From: Wenjunlia tyrosinilytica
GTDB taxonomy: Bacteria > Actinomycetota > Actinomycetes > Streptomycetales > Streptomycetaceae
Length of the DNA stretch: 64,000 nt
Reading direction: 5' to 3'
Assembly (NCBI RefSeq): GCF_014646055.1
Contig: NZ_BMMS01000032.1
Location: 1 to 64,000 of the forward strand
Of the stretch, positions 8,113-17,519 are shown in pieces (the first letter of the stretch is position 1; each line of letters begins with the position of its first letter). The notes beneath the pieces were generated by a model. The model saw only the letters and a program-made list of their open reading frames with translations, ran no database searches and was not told the origin of the DNA. The translations under genes and the position numbers were made by a program.

Positions 8113-11091
8113 TCATTTACCGCACGGTGACCTCGAACCTGTTAACGAGGTGTCCGCCCGGCCGCGGAAAGAGGTGCCACCCAGGACAGCGCCGAGCTCC
8201 GACCGGCCACTGATGTGGAGTTTGCGGTAGACCCCGGTGAGGTGGGTCTCCACTGTCCGCAACGACACGAAGAGGCGCTCGGCGATCTGCTTGTTGCTGC
8301 AGCCCTGGACGGCAAGCGCGGCGACCCGTTCCTCACTGGTCGTCAGAGTGCGGCTGTCCGCCCCCCGGCTGCCGAGTCGGCCGCCCGCGTCGTGCAGACG
8401 CCTGTTCAGGCGCGTCGCCAGAGCGCACCCTCCGCGCCTGACGGCTATGCCCAGCCCACGCCGCAGGGCTGTCCGCGCTCCGCGCTTGTCGTCGCGCCGC
8501 AGCAGCGCGGATCCGTAGTGGTACAGGGCTCGGGCGAGTTCGAGGTCGGCCGGAGTGCCCTCCAGCAGGCTCGCCGCCTCGGCCAGCTGGGCCAGCCCTC
8601 GTGCTCCATCGGTCGCCGTTCCCGCGGCGAGCAGCGCCACGCCGAGAGCTCGCGGGATCTGGCAGCGCCTCGCCAGATCGAGCTCCTGCTCGATCAGGGC
8701 GCGTGCTTCGCCGTGGTTGCCCAGGGCGCGATGAGCGGCGGCAGCGCGGGAACGCCAAGGGGCGATGGCGGGATTGACCGTGCCCGCCGACTCCAGGTGA
8801 TGACCGCACTCACGCAACAGTGACAGGCCCGCCCGGAGGTCGCCTTGCGCGGTACGCAGCGCGGCCAGGCTCATCAGGAAGCGCGGCCACTCCCGGGAGA
8901 CCGCCGCCGGGCCCGGGGAGGAGTAGGCCTCCGCGATCTGCTCGGCGGCATGCAGGTCCCCCAGTTCCAGGAGGGTGTCGATCCTGATGGCGTCCAACGT
9001 CATTCTGTGCGGCAGCTCACCTGCCGTGAGGGTTCCTTCGGAGGCGGCCCGCGCCGCCGCGGCGGCCTCCTTGATGTCACCTCTGCGCAGCCAGACAGCC
9101 GCCCGGTAGACAAGCAGGGACGATGTCGCCAGTTCCAGTCCCTTCTGCCTTGCCTCCCGCGACAGGCGGGCGCACAGGTCCTCGGCCCGTTCGAGCTCGT
9201 CCAAATACAGCAGGGACTGCGCCAGGAAGTAGTGCAGGGGGAAGAGTTCGTGGGAGAACGGGGGCGGATTGACACAGATCCGCTCCACCGTCTCGGTGAT
9301 GCCGGAGGCCGGCCGCGCCGCTCGTACGGCGTTGAAGGCGCGGATCGCGAGGAGTTGCCGCTCCCCAGGGGTGTTGCCGGCCAGTTCGGCGTCGAGGACG
9401 GCGCCAGAGGCCGCAGCGTCGGTGGGGATGCCGGGGTGCTCGAACTCCAGCCAGTAGCGCAGCGCGTAGGCTCTCAGGGCCGCCTCGCGGCCGGTGGACG
9501 CGGCGTCTGCCCGCTTCGACAAGTCCGCGGTCAGCCGGTCCAGGTCCGGCACACGTGCCTGTGCGCCTGACGACAGGAGGTGGGAGTATGCCAGTACGCA
9601 GACGACCTCGAAGCGGGCAAGCTCGTCGGTCAGGCTCTCCAGCGCGGCCGTCCCGTACGACATCGCGAGTGCGCAGTCGTAGTGGCTGGCGGCCACGGCG
9701 AGCTGAACGAGGAGCGAGGCGCCTTCCCCCGGCTGGACCTGCTGGTGCACGGCGTGACGCAGGTAGGTCACCGCCATCTGCGGCGCCCCTCGGCGCAGGG
9801 CCTTTTCAGCGGCCCGGCGCAGGACCGTCAGGACCCAGCTCCCGGGCACGGGTCCGGCGGCCAGGAGGTGGGCCGCGACCTCCTCGTCGGGGCGGCCGCT
9901 GAGGTGGAGGACATGGGCCGCTCGGGCGTGTGCCTCACCCACCTCCTGGGCCGGCCATTCCCCCAGGACGACTTCGCGGACCACGGGATGCACGAAGCAC
10001 AGGTCGTCCCCCGCGCGCAGCAGTCCGCTGGAGTGGAGCTCGGCCGCAGCCGACCGGATCACGGCCTCCCCCTTGCCGCAGTACGCGGCAAGCAGTGTCG
10101 GCGGCATGTGGTCGCCCAGGATCGCCAGCCCCCGTGCCAGGTCGGCCATGTCCTCGGATGCGTTGGACAGCCGGTGTCCGATCTCGCGACTGACCGTCCG
10201 CAGTCCGAACGACCGGATCTTCTCCTGATCCGCACTGGTGGCCTCGACGCCGCTGCCCAGCGCGTCCCACAGCAGCGCGCGAAGGAAGAGCGGGTTGCCA
10301 TCTGTGGCGGCGTGGCAGGCGGCGGAGAAGGACGGATCCGGCCGGGGCCCGCCGAGCACCGCGCCCACCAGCTCCTCCACGCCGCGGGCGCCGAGTGGTC
10401 CCAGGACGAGGGTGCGGCATGTCGATGGGTGCAGGAGCGCGCTGAACGGTTGACCGGGTTCCGGTCTCTCACCGGTGCGGGTGGTGGCGGCCACGAGGAT
10501 GGGATGGGTCTCCGCCCGGTGGACGAGGCGGGCGAGCCAACGCAGCGACGGGGGATCGATCCACTGCAGGTCGTCTACGGCCAGCAGTAACGGCTGCCGG
10601 CGGGACAGGCGGAACACGAGTGTGTCCAGGCTCCGCAGTGTCTCGGCGGCGTCGGCACACGCTTCGGAGAGGCCGTTCTGGCAGCCCTCAGGGTCCAGCA
10701 GGCGCAGCGCTGTCTCCCCAGCTCCTTCGAGCAGGGACAGGCGATCGCTGTCGGAGGCGGCGGCCATGAGGGGCCGCAGCAGTCGGCGGACCGTGCCGAA
10801 CGCGAATTCACTCTCCAACCGAGGGCAGCGCACGCGCAGCACGTTGAACTGCCGGACCCGGTCCAGCCAGAAGTGCAGCAGGGTCGACTTGCCGAAACCG
10901 GCGGGCCCCTGCAGCTGCACTACGCGGGTGCGCCCCGACAGGACCTCCTCGGCCAGGGCATCGAGGGCGGCCAGTTCGTCGGAACGCCCGACCACGGGCC
11001 AGTCGACGCAGACCGAGGAGATCCTGTCCGGCGGGTGCGACCGGAGCGGTCCACTTCGTTCTGTCCCTTCACATCTGCGACTGGTCTTCAT
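8113..11091 (-). CDS. Large LuxR-family (LAL) ATPase transcriptional regulator
   Basis: This is a regulator of about 992 residues of the LAL/STAND type, which bind ATP and activate nearby operons. Walker A is GPAGFGKST near residue 62 and a Walker B-like LLLAVDDLQW lies near residue 165. A long helical-repeat region fills the middle. The C-terminus is a LuxR helix-turn-helix with TTSEERVAALAVQGCSNKQI and VSLRTVETHLTGVYRKLHIS. I chose the ATG at 11091, which has a GGAAAG upstream; 34 extra codons are open before it but carry no ribosome-binding site. A TTA codon at 8143-8145, ten codons from the end, should make full translation depend on the bldA leucyl-tRNA. Its gene end faces the secreted-protein operon, which is a possible but unproven target. 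Confidence 0.88.
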   Translation of the reverse strand: MKTSRRCEGTERSGPLRSHPPDRISSVCVDWPVVGRSDELAALDALAEEVLSGRTRVVQLQGPAGFGKSTLLHFWLDRVRQFNVLRVRCPRLESEFAFGTVRRLLRPLMAAASDSDRLSLLEGAGETALRLLDPEGCQNGLSEACADAAETLRSLDTLVFRLSRRQPLLLAVDDLQWIDPPSLRWLARLVHRAETHPILVAATTRTGERPEPGQPFSALLHPSTCRTLVLGPLGARGVEELVGAVLGGPRPDPSFSAACHAATDGNPLFLRALLWDALGSGVEATSADQEKIRSFGLRTVSREIGHRLSNASEDMADLARGLAILGDHMPPTLLAAYCGKGEAVIRSAAAELHSSGLLRAGDDLCFVHPVVREVVLGEWPAQEVGEAHARAAHVLHLSGRPDEEVAAHLLAAGPVPGSWVLTVLRRAAEKALRRGAPQMAVTYLRHAVHQQVQPGEGASLLVQLAVAASHYDCALAMSYGTAALESLTDELARFEVVCVLAYSHLLSSGAQARVPDLDRLTADLSKRADAASTGREAALRAYALRYWLEFEHPGIPTDAAASGAVLDAELAGNTPGERQLLAIRAFNAVRAARPASGITETVERICVNPPPFSHELFPLHYFLAQSLLYLDELERAEDLCARLSREARQKGLELATSSLLVYRAAVWLRRGDIKEAAAAARAASEGTLTAGELPHRMTLDAIRIDTLLELGDLHAAEQIAEAYSSPGPAAVSREWPRFLMSLAALRTAQGDLRAGLSLLRECGHHLESAGTVNPAIAPWRSRAAAAHRALGNHGEARALIEQELDLARRCQIPRALGVALLAAGTATDGARGLAQLAEAASLLEGTPADLELARALYHYGSALLRRDDKRGARTALRRGLGIAVRRGGCALATRLNRRLHDAGGRLGSRGADSRTLTTSEERVAALAVQGCSNKQIAERLFVSLRTVETHLTGVYRKLHISGRSELGAVLGGTSFRGRADTSLTGSRSPCGK

Positions 11092-11204
11092 CCGGGCCCA
11101 CTTTCCTTCGTTCCGGAATGCTAGACGCCGCTTACTCGATCCAGGTTGTTTCGCAGCCGCGCATTCACTGCCCGAACTCGCGGCTGACCGCATGTGCGGC
11201 GCTT

Positions 11205-11232
11205 CGTCCTGCCGGACTCATCCGGCAGGACG
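11205..11232. terminator. Perfect 12-bp hairpin
   Basis: Arms at 11205-11216 and 11221-11232 are exact reverse complements around a CTCA loop. The hairpin lies between the start of the LAL gene and the transposase remnant. It may be a bidirectional terminator or an inverted end left by an inserted element. The rest of 11092-11427 holds no gene that I can support. Confidence 0.6.
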
Positions 11233-11427
11233 GATAAGTCGCCCCGCGGCGTCGTCCCCGCCGGGGCGAAACACAGCGATCAGGCACCTGCGTCGACGGG
11301 CCGCGGCTGCGGGTGCCGATAAAGCGTCCGCCCAGTTTCACGGCCGTGATCGCCGGTCTCCGTCGGCGCCTGCCCCTGGCCCAAATGTCTTCACCTGTCC
11401 AGGGCGCCGGCGGCATGATGATCTGTC

Positions 11428-12234
11428 GTGCTGGTGCGCCTGGCCCACCTCGCCGCGGCCAACACCCTGGCGCTCCTGCGTCTCCTGCCGATGAGCGACC
11501 GCGATGAGGAAATCGAGATCCTGGCGCTGCGGCACCAGCTCCTTGTCCTGCAACGCCAGGTTGGCAAACCCGCCTTCACCGACACCGATCGCGCGATCCT
11601 CGCCGGTCTGCTCCACCACCTCCCCAAAGACACCCTGCGCAGCCAGGCCGGCACCCTGCTCGCCTGCGACTTCTTCGAGACCCCGACTTCTTCGAGACCC
11701 GCACCACGACCGGGGCACGCCTGTACGTCTTCGCCGTCATCGAGCACTCCACCAGGCGCGTCCGGATCCTGGGCGTCACTGCGCACCCCACCGCGCAGTG
11801 GGTGGTGCAGCTCGGACGCAATCTCCTCATGGACCTCCAGGACGCGGGCAGCAGGGCCGGGTTGCTGATCCGCGTCCGGGACTCGAAGTTCACGCAGGGC
11901 TTCGACGCCGTGCCGGCCGACGCCGGGGTCAAGGTCGTCACCACCGGCATCCAGATGCCCCGAATTGAACTCCCTGACGGAGCGCTGGATGCAGACCTGC
12001 CGGCGCGAGCTCCTGGACAGAACACTGACCTGGAACCAGAGCCACCTTCCGCACGCGCTCGGCGGGTTCGGGACCTTCTCCAACGAGCATCGGCCGCACC
12101 GAACGCTGGAGCAAGCCGCTCCGCTCCGCCCACGACCTGAGCCGATCAGCGTGCCAGGACAGATCAGAGCCCCGGAGGTCCGCCGACGAGACCGACTCGG
12201 CGGAACCCTTCAGGAATACCAATATGCCGCTTGA
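11428..12234 (+). mobile_element. Decayed IS transposase (rve integrase-core type)
   Basis: Three frames together spell one broken transposase. The N-terminal part (MSDRDEEIEILALRHQLLVLQ near 11491 onward) ends after LPKDTLR. The catalytic part (RLYVFAVIEHSTRRVRILGV, then GRNLLMDLQDAG) continues in a second frame. The C-terminal part (LTERWMQTCRRELLDRTL, then HRPHRTLEQA and RRRDRLGGTLQEYQYAA) lies in a third. The join between LPKDTLR and SQAGTLLACDFF also skips a segment that intact relatives have, so there is an internal deletion as well as frameshifts. No flanking inverted repeats were recognised. The element is dead. Confidence 0.8.
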
Positions 12235-12441
12235 CCAGGCCAGATGATGAATAATCCGCAGTGCTCGACGTAGTTGTGGATCCGTCCACGCACGACCGCA
12301 AGAACACCCGCAGACGGGCCACTGTGCGAAATGCGGTGCGCGCGACCACGGGGTCAGGTGCTCCGTCGCCGCGGGGGTTCCCGGAGGCCGCGTGCAGGGC
12401 TTCGAACGTGCAAGCCGAGAGGTTTTGCGCACGGTTCTGAG

Positions 12442-12468
12442 AGCCGGGGAGTGAAATCCTCCCCGGCT
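12442..12468 (-). terminator. Hairpin terminator of the S1 protease gene
   Basis: Nine-base arms (12442-12450 and 12460-12468) pair perfectly around a 9-base loop, 10 bases beyond the stop codon of the minus-strand protease gene. Confidence 0.7.
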
Positions 12469-12478
12469 ACTCATCCGA

Positions 12479-13690
12479 TCATTCCGTGGACTTGATGAAT
12501 ATCGTGTCCGAATCGGCCACGGCGGTGTCGATGGGCTGGTACCAACTGTAGTCGTCGGGGCCCTGCCCCTCCGGCCCTCCGCTGACCATGCCCTGGGCTA
12601 TGACGAAGCCTTCCTTGTTCGGGTCGAACTGGTAGACCGCTCCGCCGCTGTCCCCGTGGTCGCCGACGAGCGCGGCCTTGGACATGCCTGTGAGGGTGTG
12701 GCCGTCGCTGTACGTGACTGTCGCGTCATGGGCGGTGATCGGCCCGCAGGTCTGACCGGTTCTGTGTCCGGACTTGCAGATCTGGGTGCCCACCGGTGCC
12801 CGGCCGTAGCCCGAGATCTTCGCGTAGGCGCCGTTGTACAGGTTGACCTGGGTGGTCGGACGGGGGGCGGCGATGTCGTCCACGTGGATGGTGCCCCAGT
12901 CCATCGGACCGTACTTGTGGCTGACGCCACCGCCGATGTGCAGGAGTTTGTGGTACCACAGGTGGCCGCCCGAGTCGAGGCAGTGACCTGCCGTCATCAG
13001 CAGGTCCGCGCCGCTCCTGTCCTGGACCCACCACCCCAGAGAACAGGATGAGGCGTTCCCCGAGGTGATCTCGTCGCCGTCCTGCATCCCGTAGTTGGGA
13101 GCCATCCTCCCCTTCACGGACCGCACCTTCACCGCGGCTCCGAGCTTTCGGACCTCCGCGAGAAAAGCCTTGTTCTGCGGACGACCACTCAGGGACTCGG
13201 CCACCTCGATCGTGACCACATTCCGGGGAACATCGATGTACCACGCCACCCCGCGCGGGGCATGCCGCTTGGCGAACCCAGCGACCGAGCCCTTGACCGC
13301 TTCCAGGTCGTTCGTGGAGCGAGTGACCAGGCGGGACTCGGTGTTCGGAGCATCAATCGCGGCCGCACGCTGCCGATTGGTGACCGCCACCAGCAGCCTG
13401 CCGCTCTTCTGGTCGATCCAACTCCCCGCACTCCAACTCGGCTTCAACGCCTTGTCCAACTTCGTGGCCGTGCGCGCGAGCTCGGACTGCCGCACCAGCC
13501 GGGTTTTGGCCTCCTCCACACTCAGGTTCTGCGCCTTCGCATAAGCCGCCATCACCCTGTCCGCAGGCTTCGCGCCGGGCGCAGGGGGACCGGCACTGGC
13601 GTACTGCAGCCCACCCACGGCCAGCGCCGCGCCACCGGCCACCGCCAGCACCGCACCCCAACGCCGCCGCGAATTCAAACGTAAGGACAT
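12479..13690 (-). CDS. Secreted S1-family (chymotrypsin-fold) serine protease with pro-region
   Basis: This is a 403-residue exported protease precursor. A signal peptide with an RRR start and the ASA-GPP cleavage region ends near residue 33. A pro-region of about 160 residues follows, similar in style to the alpha-lytic/streptogrisin pro-domain (VAWYIDVPRNVVTIEVAE). The catalytic triad is visible as His236 (LMTAGHC), Asp264 (MDWGTIHV) and Ser348 (GDHGDSGG). Cysteine pairs flank the His and Ser loops. I start at the ATG at 13690 because the signal peptide begins there; the longer open frame adds 31 residues without a signal. A hairpin terminator follows. It is flanked by IS debris on both sides and has no operon partner. 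Substrate specificity is not readable. Confidence 0.88.
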   Translation of the reverse strand: MSLRLNSRRRWGAVLAVAGGAALAVGGLQYASAGPPAPGAKPADRVMAAYAKAQNLSVEEAKTRLVRQSELARTATKLDKALKPSWSAGSWIDQKSGRLLVAVTNRQRAAAIDAPNTESRLVTRSTNDLEAVKGSVAGFAKRHAPRGVAWYIDVPRNVVTIEVAESLSGRPQNKAFLAEVRKLGAAVKVRSVKGRMAPNYGMQDGDEITSGNASSCSLGWWVQDRSGADLLMTAGHCLDSGGHLWYHKLLHIGGGVSHKYGPMDWGTIHVDDIAAPRPTTQVNLYNGAYAKISGYGRAPVGTQICKSGHRTGQTCGPITAHDATVTYSDGHTLTGMSKAALVGDHGDSGGAVYQFDPNKEGFVIAQGMVSGGPEGQGPDDYSWYQPIDTAVADSDTIFIKSTE

Positions 13691-14897
13691 CGAAATCACC
13701 ACTCTCCAGCGGGTAGAAGACCCCAGCTCTTGGTTCGGGAGTCTCACCCCCATGGACACGGCAGCACCCCCCGCCCAGTTCAAAGCGAACGCGATACCGA
13801 CCCAGGCCGGAAACGACGGCCAAAGCGGCCGCGGAGGACCTCGGGGTCAACACCGAGACACCGCGCAACTGGATCCGGGCTGACGACGGACCGCGCCCCG
13901 GAGCACACCCCCCGACACCTACGGCTGCGCCGGACCAGGCCACGGGCCCGGTGGAAGCAGGGCTCGAACGGAGCCTTCCCATGCACAGCCGGGCCCGCCG
14001 CCATTGCGCAACTCGACGCCGAGACCAGCAGGTCCGCCCACCGGCGTCAACGTCAGCCACACATCCTCCGCGGCTGCGTCGCCGGCCCACACCTCCGCTA
14101 CATCCTCGAAGAGAACCCTTCGAGTCTCTGATCAATAACAGGACATCACTCTGCACGATCTGCTTCGCCGCGGTCGGGCGCACGAAGCCGCCGGTAGTCC
14201 TTCCCCTTGAAGCTGCGTCGACTGCACGTCCACCGCGTTACGGTCATCCGTGGAGCCGGTTCTACAGAAGTGTGGCGGGCCGTGCCGGGCAGCAGCACCG
14301 TCGCTTCCGCTGCTCGTGTGCTGTCCGCTCTCGCAGTACCGGCGGGGCAGCCCCGCTGCCGCCTCGGCACACCACGACACCGCGCCCGCGCGGCGGGGCG
14401 TCAAGATGAACGACCTCTTCGGCGCCGAATCGTTCGCCGAGTCTCAGGTCAGGGAGTTCGTACAGCTCTTAGATACGGCAGCACGCATGTCCCGCATGTT
14501 CCGCATGCCCCGCCCCCAGCAGATCACCCTGCTGCGGAGGCGAGGGCAGCAGGATCCATAGCCCTGCCGCCCGAGCTTGGACCCAGTAGGCCCGCGCCTA
14601 CCACAACGCCGAGCGCGGCGCGGAGACGGCCGCTGACCGGCACGGCACGGTCGGACTCTGGCTCCTGGCCTCCAGGTGGCTGTGTTCACGAGAACCGACA
14701 GCACCTGTGCAAGAGTTTGGGAGCACCCAAGCTCTGCAGAAAACGAACAGTTCATGACTTCGGGCAGCACGGGCCCCTGTCGAGAGTTCGGCGGGGGCCC
14801 ATGGTGTGGAGAGCTGTGGAGGGCCGGGACCTGTCCTCGATGAGCAGCATGCCGGCCGACATCGGCTACAGCCTGCTGCCGGTCTGACGGCCCGGCC
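13691..14897. other. 1.2-kb gene-poor region with transposase scrap
   Basis: Apart from an IS3-type OrfA scrap at 13825-13914, I find no supportable gene. A 51-codon frame from ATG 14406 (MNDLFGAESFAESQVREFVQ) has a GC-rich, weak ribosome-binding site and no recognisable family. It could be the remains of a longer gene. The protease promoter should lie in the first 100 bases. Confidence 0.5.
13825..13914 (+). pseudogene. IS3-type OrfA helix-turn-helix fragment
   Basis: A short stretch reads AAEDLGVNTETPRNWIRADD, the typical helix-turn-helix of IS3-family OrfA proteins, where intact copies read ETLRNW. No start, no OrfB and no inverted repeats were seen. Only this scrap supports the call. Confidence 0.5.
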
Positions 14898-15626
14898 TCA
14901 CTTCAGATGTCGGGTGAAGAACTGGGCCGCGGCGTCTCCCGCGAACTGCGGGACGCCGGTGTGCCCGCCCATGTTGGCGTGCAGGGACTTCTCCTTGGAG
15001 CCGAAGGCGTCGAACAGGTCCAGGGCCGCCTGCCGATCGTTCCCTTCGTCGTCCCACTGCAGCAGGACGTGCAGTGGAACAGTGACCTGCCGGGCCTCCT
15101 CGAACATGGCGCGAGGCACGAGACTCCCGGCGAAGAAACCGGCGGCCGCGATGCGCGGCTCGACCACCGCAAGCCGGATGCCGATGGAGATCACTCCCCC
15201 CGAGTACCCGACCGGGCCGCCGATCTCGGGCAGCGAAAGGAGGGCGTCCAGGGCGGCCTGCCATTCCGGGACTGCCTTTTCGACCAGCGGGAGGACGAGG
15301 GCGTCGACGATCTCGTCGCTGACCGGCTCGCTGGCCTCCATCGCCCGGCGCAGGTCGGCACGGGCCTGCTCGGCGGCGGGCCAACGGGGCCGGTCGCCGC
15401 TTCCGGGGAGCTCGATGGTGGCCGTGGCGAAGCCCTCCGCCGCGCAGTGCCGGGCCCGGGCCACCAGTCGGGGGTACATCGTGCGCAGCCCGAGGGGAGG
15501 GTGGCCGAGCAGGATCAGCGGCGCCGGTGCGGATGCGGGTGTCCACAGGATGCCGGGGATCTCACCGAGGGTGAATTCGCGTTCGAGGACGCCGTCGTCG
15601 AGGCGCTGCTCGGAAGTCAAATGCAT
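14898..15626 (-). CDS. Alpha/beta hydrolase (dienelactone-hydrolase-like)
   Basis: This is a 242-residue cytoplasmic alpha/beta hydrolase. The nucleophile elbow is GYSGG with Ser142. A PLILLGHPPLGL strand lies near residue 36. A late QWDDEGND segment probably holds the acid, and the final GGHTGVPQF supplies the histidine. Length and order match small dienelactone-hydrolase-type or xylan-esterase-like enzymes, but the substrate cannot be read. The ATG at 15626 follows a weak GAAAGG. It stands alone between decayed regions. Confidence 0.8.
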   Translation of the reverse strand: MHLTSEQRLDDGVLEREFTLGEIPGILWTPASAPAPLILLGHPPLGLRTMYPRLVARARHCAAEGFATATIELPGSGDRPRWPAAEQARADLRRAMEASEPVSDEIVDALVLPLVEKAVPEWQAALDALLSLPEIGGPVGYSGGVISIGIRLAVVEPRIAAAGFFAGSLVPRAMFEEARQVTVPLHVLLQWDDEGNDRQAALDLFDAFGSKEKSLHANMGGHTGVPQFAGDAAAQFFTRHLK

Positions 15627-15958
15627 GGCCGTGCCTTTCGGGAGTGCACTGGAACGGCGCTCCCGGACGACCTGTCTATCGCCCGACCGTGACCCCGGAG
15701 GGGAGCACCCGCGTCGATACTGCGTTCACGGGTACCACCTCCTCGGTCCTTCGCACGGCCTCCGGAAATGTAGCAGTGGTCGCCCCTCGTCCGCCAAACG
15801 GGTTTTGCGGAGTCTCCGTGGCCGGATACCACGCAGACACTACGCAGAGCTACTTGGGGTGTCGTCGCGACTTCCCGGGTGGCGGCTCTGCGACGGCGGG
15901 GCGCACCGGCGCTGTCGTTTCTTATGCACATCGAACACGACGCACCGCCGACGCCTCC
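15627..15958. other. Intergenic, nothing recognised
   Basis: I see no gene, repeat or clear regulatory site here. It should contain the promoter of the hydrolase gene. Confidence 0.5.
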
Positions 15959-16345
15959 CTAAACTCGTGTACAGGTGCTGTCGTCGCTCGTGAACAAAGC
16001 CAGCCTCCAGGCCAGGGCCGCCGCGATACTGGGCGACACGGAGAACGTGCGGGGCGCCCACGGGCAGGCGGCCGACCAGGGGGGCCGCTCCACCACGCTC
16101 ACCCGTGGCACGTACCCCAGAGCGACGGCGGGCAGGCCGCTCACGTCCTCAAGCGCCTTGCGGGTGGCCGACTTGGGCCACAGAACCCGTCCTGCTTTCC
16201 AGCCGCGGACCGATGAGCCGTCGAGGCCGCCAGGGCGTCCGGTCAGCCGATCCAAGGCCATGTTCACATCGTCGGCGAGGCTATTGGAGCTGTAGCCGTG
16301 TTCGGCCATCCACGCCTCAAGAACGACGTTGCGCGTGGTGTCCAT
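15959..16345 (-). pseudogene. Truncated WhiJ-like DNA-binding regulator
   Basis: The first 80 residues (MDTTRNVVLEAWMAEHGYSS, then LTGRPGGLDGSSVRGWKAGR and SATRKALEDVSGLPAVALGY) match the N-terminus of Streptomyces helix-turn-helix regulators that are normally several hundred residues long. After GYVPR the sequence no longer resembles the family and stops at about 128 residues, so the gene is cut off. I start at the ATG at 16345. It is divergent from an ATPase-domain fragment at 16585. Such regulators are often paired with small HATPase proteins, so both are probably remains of one WhiJ-type locus. Confidence 0.55.
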
Positions 16346-16584
16346 GCACTGCACGGTAGCTCTGACGTCACCTCACCCAACAGGTAAAGGGGTGGTCAAA
16401 TCGCCCTAGGATTTCCTTGGGTTGGACGACGAATCGTCCCAATCACTTGGCGGGGAAAGTGAGTTGTCCGGCTGTTGGCCGCTCGCCACTTCCTCCGGCG
16501 CGTGCGGCTGTTGACGGTCCGGCCTCTCCCTGCAGCCTTCTCAGGCGTAAGTCGGACACCGAGACGACGCGAGGGCTCAACCCA

Positions 16585-16823
16585 ATGACGAGTCTGATCA
16601 CGCTAGTGCAACCCGCTCCCACCGGCCACCCCGCCTATAGCCTGACCTTCCCATGCGAGCCTGCCAGGTCCGAGATAGGCCGGAAGCTCGTCCGTGACGC
16701 CCTCGGGGCGTGGCGCCTCGGCAGCCCTGCCGACGCCGCCGCGCTGATCACGTCGGAGCGGATCGCAAATGCAGTCACGCACACGTCCTGCAACTCGATC
16801 CGCCTGATGGTCGGGCGCCCGAG
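16585..16823 (+). pseudogene. N-terminal fragment of a HATPase (RsbW-like) regulator
   Basis: From the ATG at 16585 the product reads like the start of a Streptomyces anti-sigma-type ATP-binding protein: YSLTFPCEPARSEIGRKLVR, then ALGAWRLGSPADAAALITSE and RIANAVTHTSCNSIRLMVGR. The N-box region with the Asn of RIANAVTH is present. The gene stops abruptly at about residue 80, before the G1/G2 ATP-lid motifs, and runs out of frame into a glycoside-hydrolase fragment. It is non-functional. Confidence 0.7.
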
Positions 16824-17465
16824 CGTGACTACTGGGGTTGGCGGGGCGACGACAAGGACAACTACTACAACTTCCTGACCAAACTGGCCAACGGCCTGCA
16901 CCAGGAAGGGCTCAAGCTCCAGGTCGAAGGCCCGCCGGACACCACCACCGGTTTCGACTACGGCGATGTCATCGCCGCGGGCGCCGACCAGGTCACGATG
17001 ATGACCTACGACGCCCAGTACCAGACTCCGTCCGACGCCGGCCACTGCTACGGCTACGCCCCGTACGCCTGGATGCGGGGCCTGTGGACCAGCGCCCTGG
17101 CGCCGATCCCGGAGGCCCAGCGGTACAAGTTCGTGGCCGGGCTGCCCTCCGAGGCCTACAAGGCTCCCGTCCTGGCCGGTACCACCGCCAATTGCGACCA
17201 CCACGACGACGCCCAGGGCAACTCCGTGCTGCAGGGCAACCTGACCATGCAGGACATGCAGGCCGCGCCCGGTTTCTCGACCGACCCCGAGGTGATCGAA
17301 TCGCGCCGCGACCCGGACTCGGGCGAGATCCAGTGGGTCGCTGATGGCTGGGTCTACGACTACGTCGACCAGACCTCGCTGGACGCCAAGCTGGAGTTGG
17401 CGAAGAGCCTGGGCATCACCAACGTCTCGCTCTGGGTACTCGGCGGCGGCAACGCCTGGTTCTAA
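16824..17465 (+). pseudogene. C-terminal fragment of a GH18-type glycoside hydrolase
   Basis: About 210 codons encode the second half of a chitinase-like (GH18) barrel: DYWGWRGDDKDNYYNFLTKL, GADQVTMMTYDAQYQTP, YKFVAGLPSEAYKAPVL and a C-terminal GITNVSLWVLGGGNAWF. The DxxDxDxE catalytic segment, the signal peptide and any start codon are missing. The upstream boundary joins directly to the HATPase fragment, out of frame. A strong terminator follows the TAA stop, so the 3' end is intact. A deletion that removed the end of one gene and the start of the next explains the structure. Confidence 0.7.
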
Positions 17466-17488
17466 AGGCGCCTACCCGCCACGCCTTC

Positions 17489-17519
17489 TCGGGGTCCGCG
17501 GACGCCGCGGACCCCGAGG
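17489..17519 (+). terminator. Strong terminator hairpin of the GH18 remnant
   Basis: Perfect 14-base arms (17489-17502 and 17506-17519) surround an ACG loop, starting 24 bases after the stop codon. Confidence 0.85.

Noticed and set aside
14406-14561. A 51-codon frame starting MNDLFGAESF
   Set aside because: It lacks a convincing ribosome-binding site and family, and it lies in a decayed zone. It was left as a note rather than a gene.
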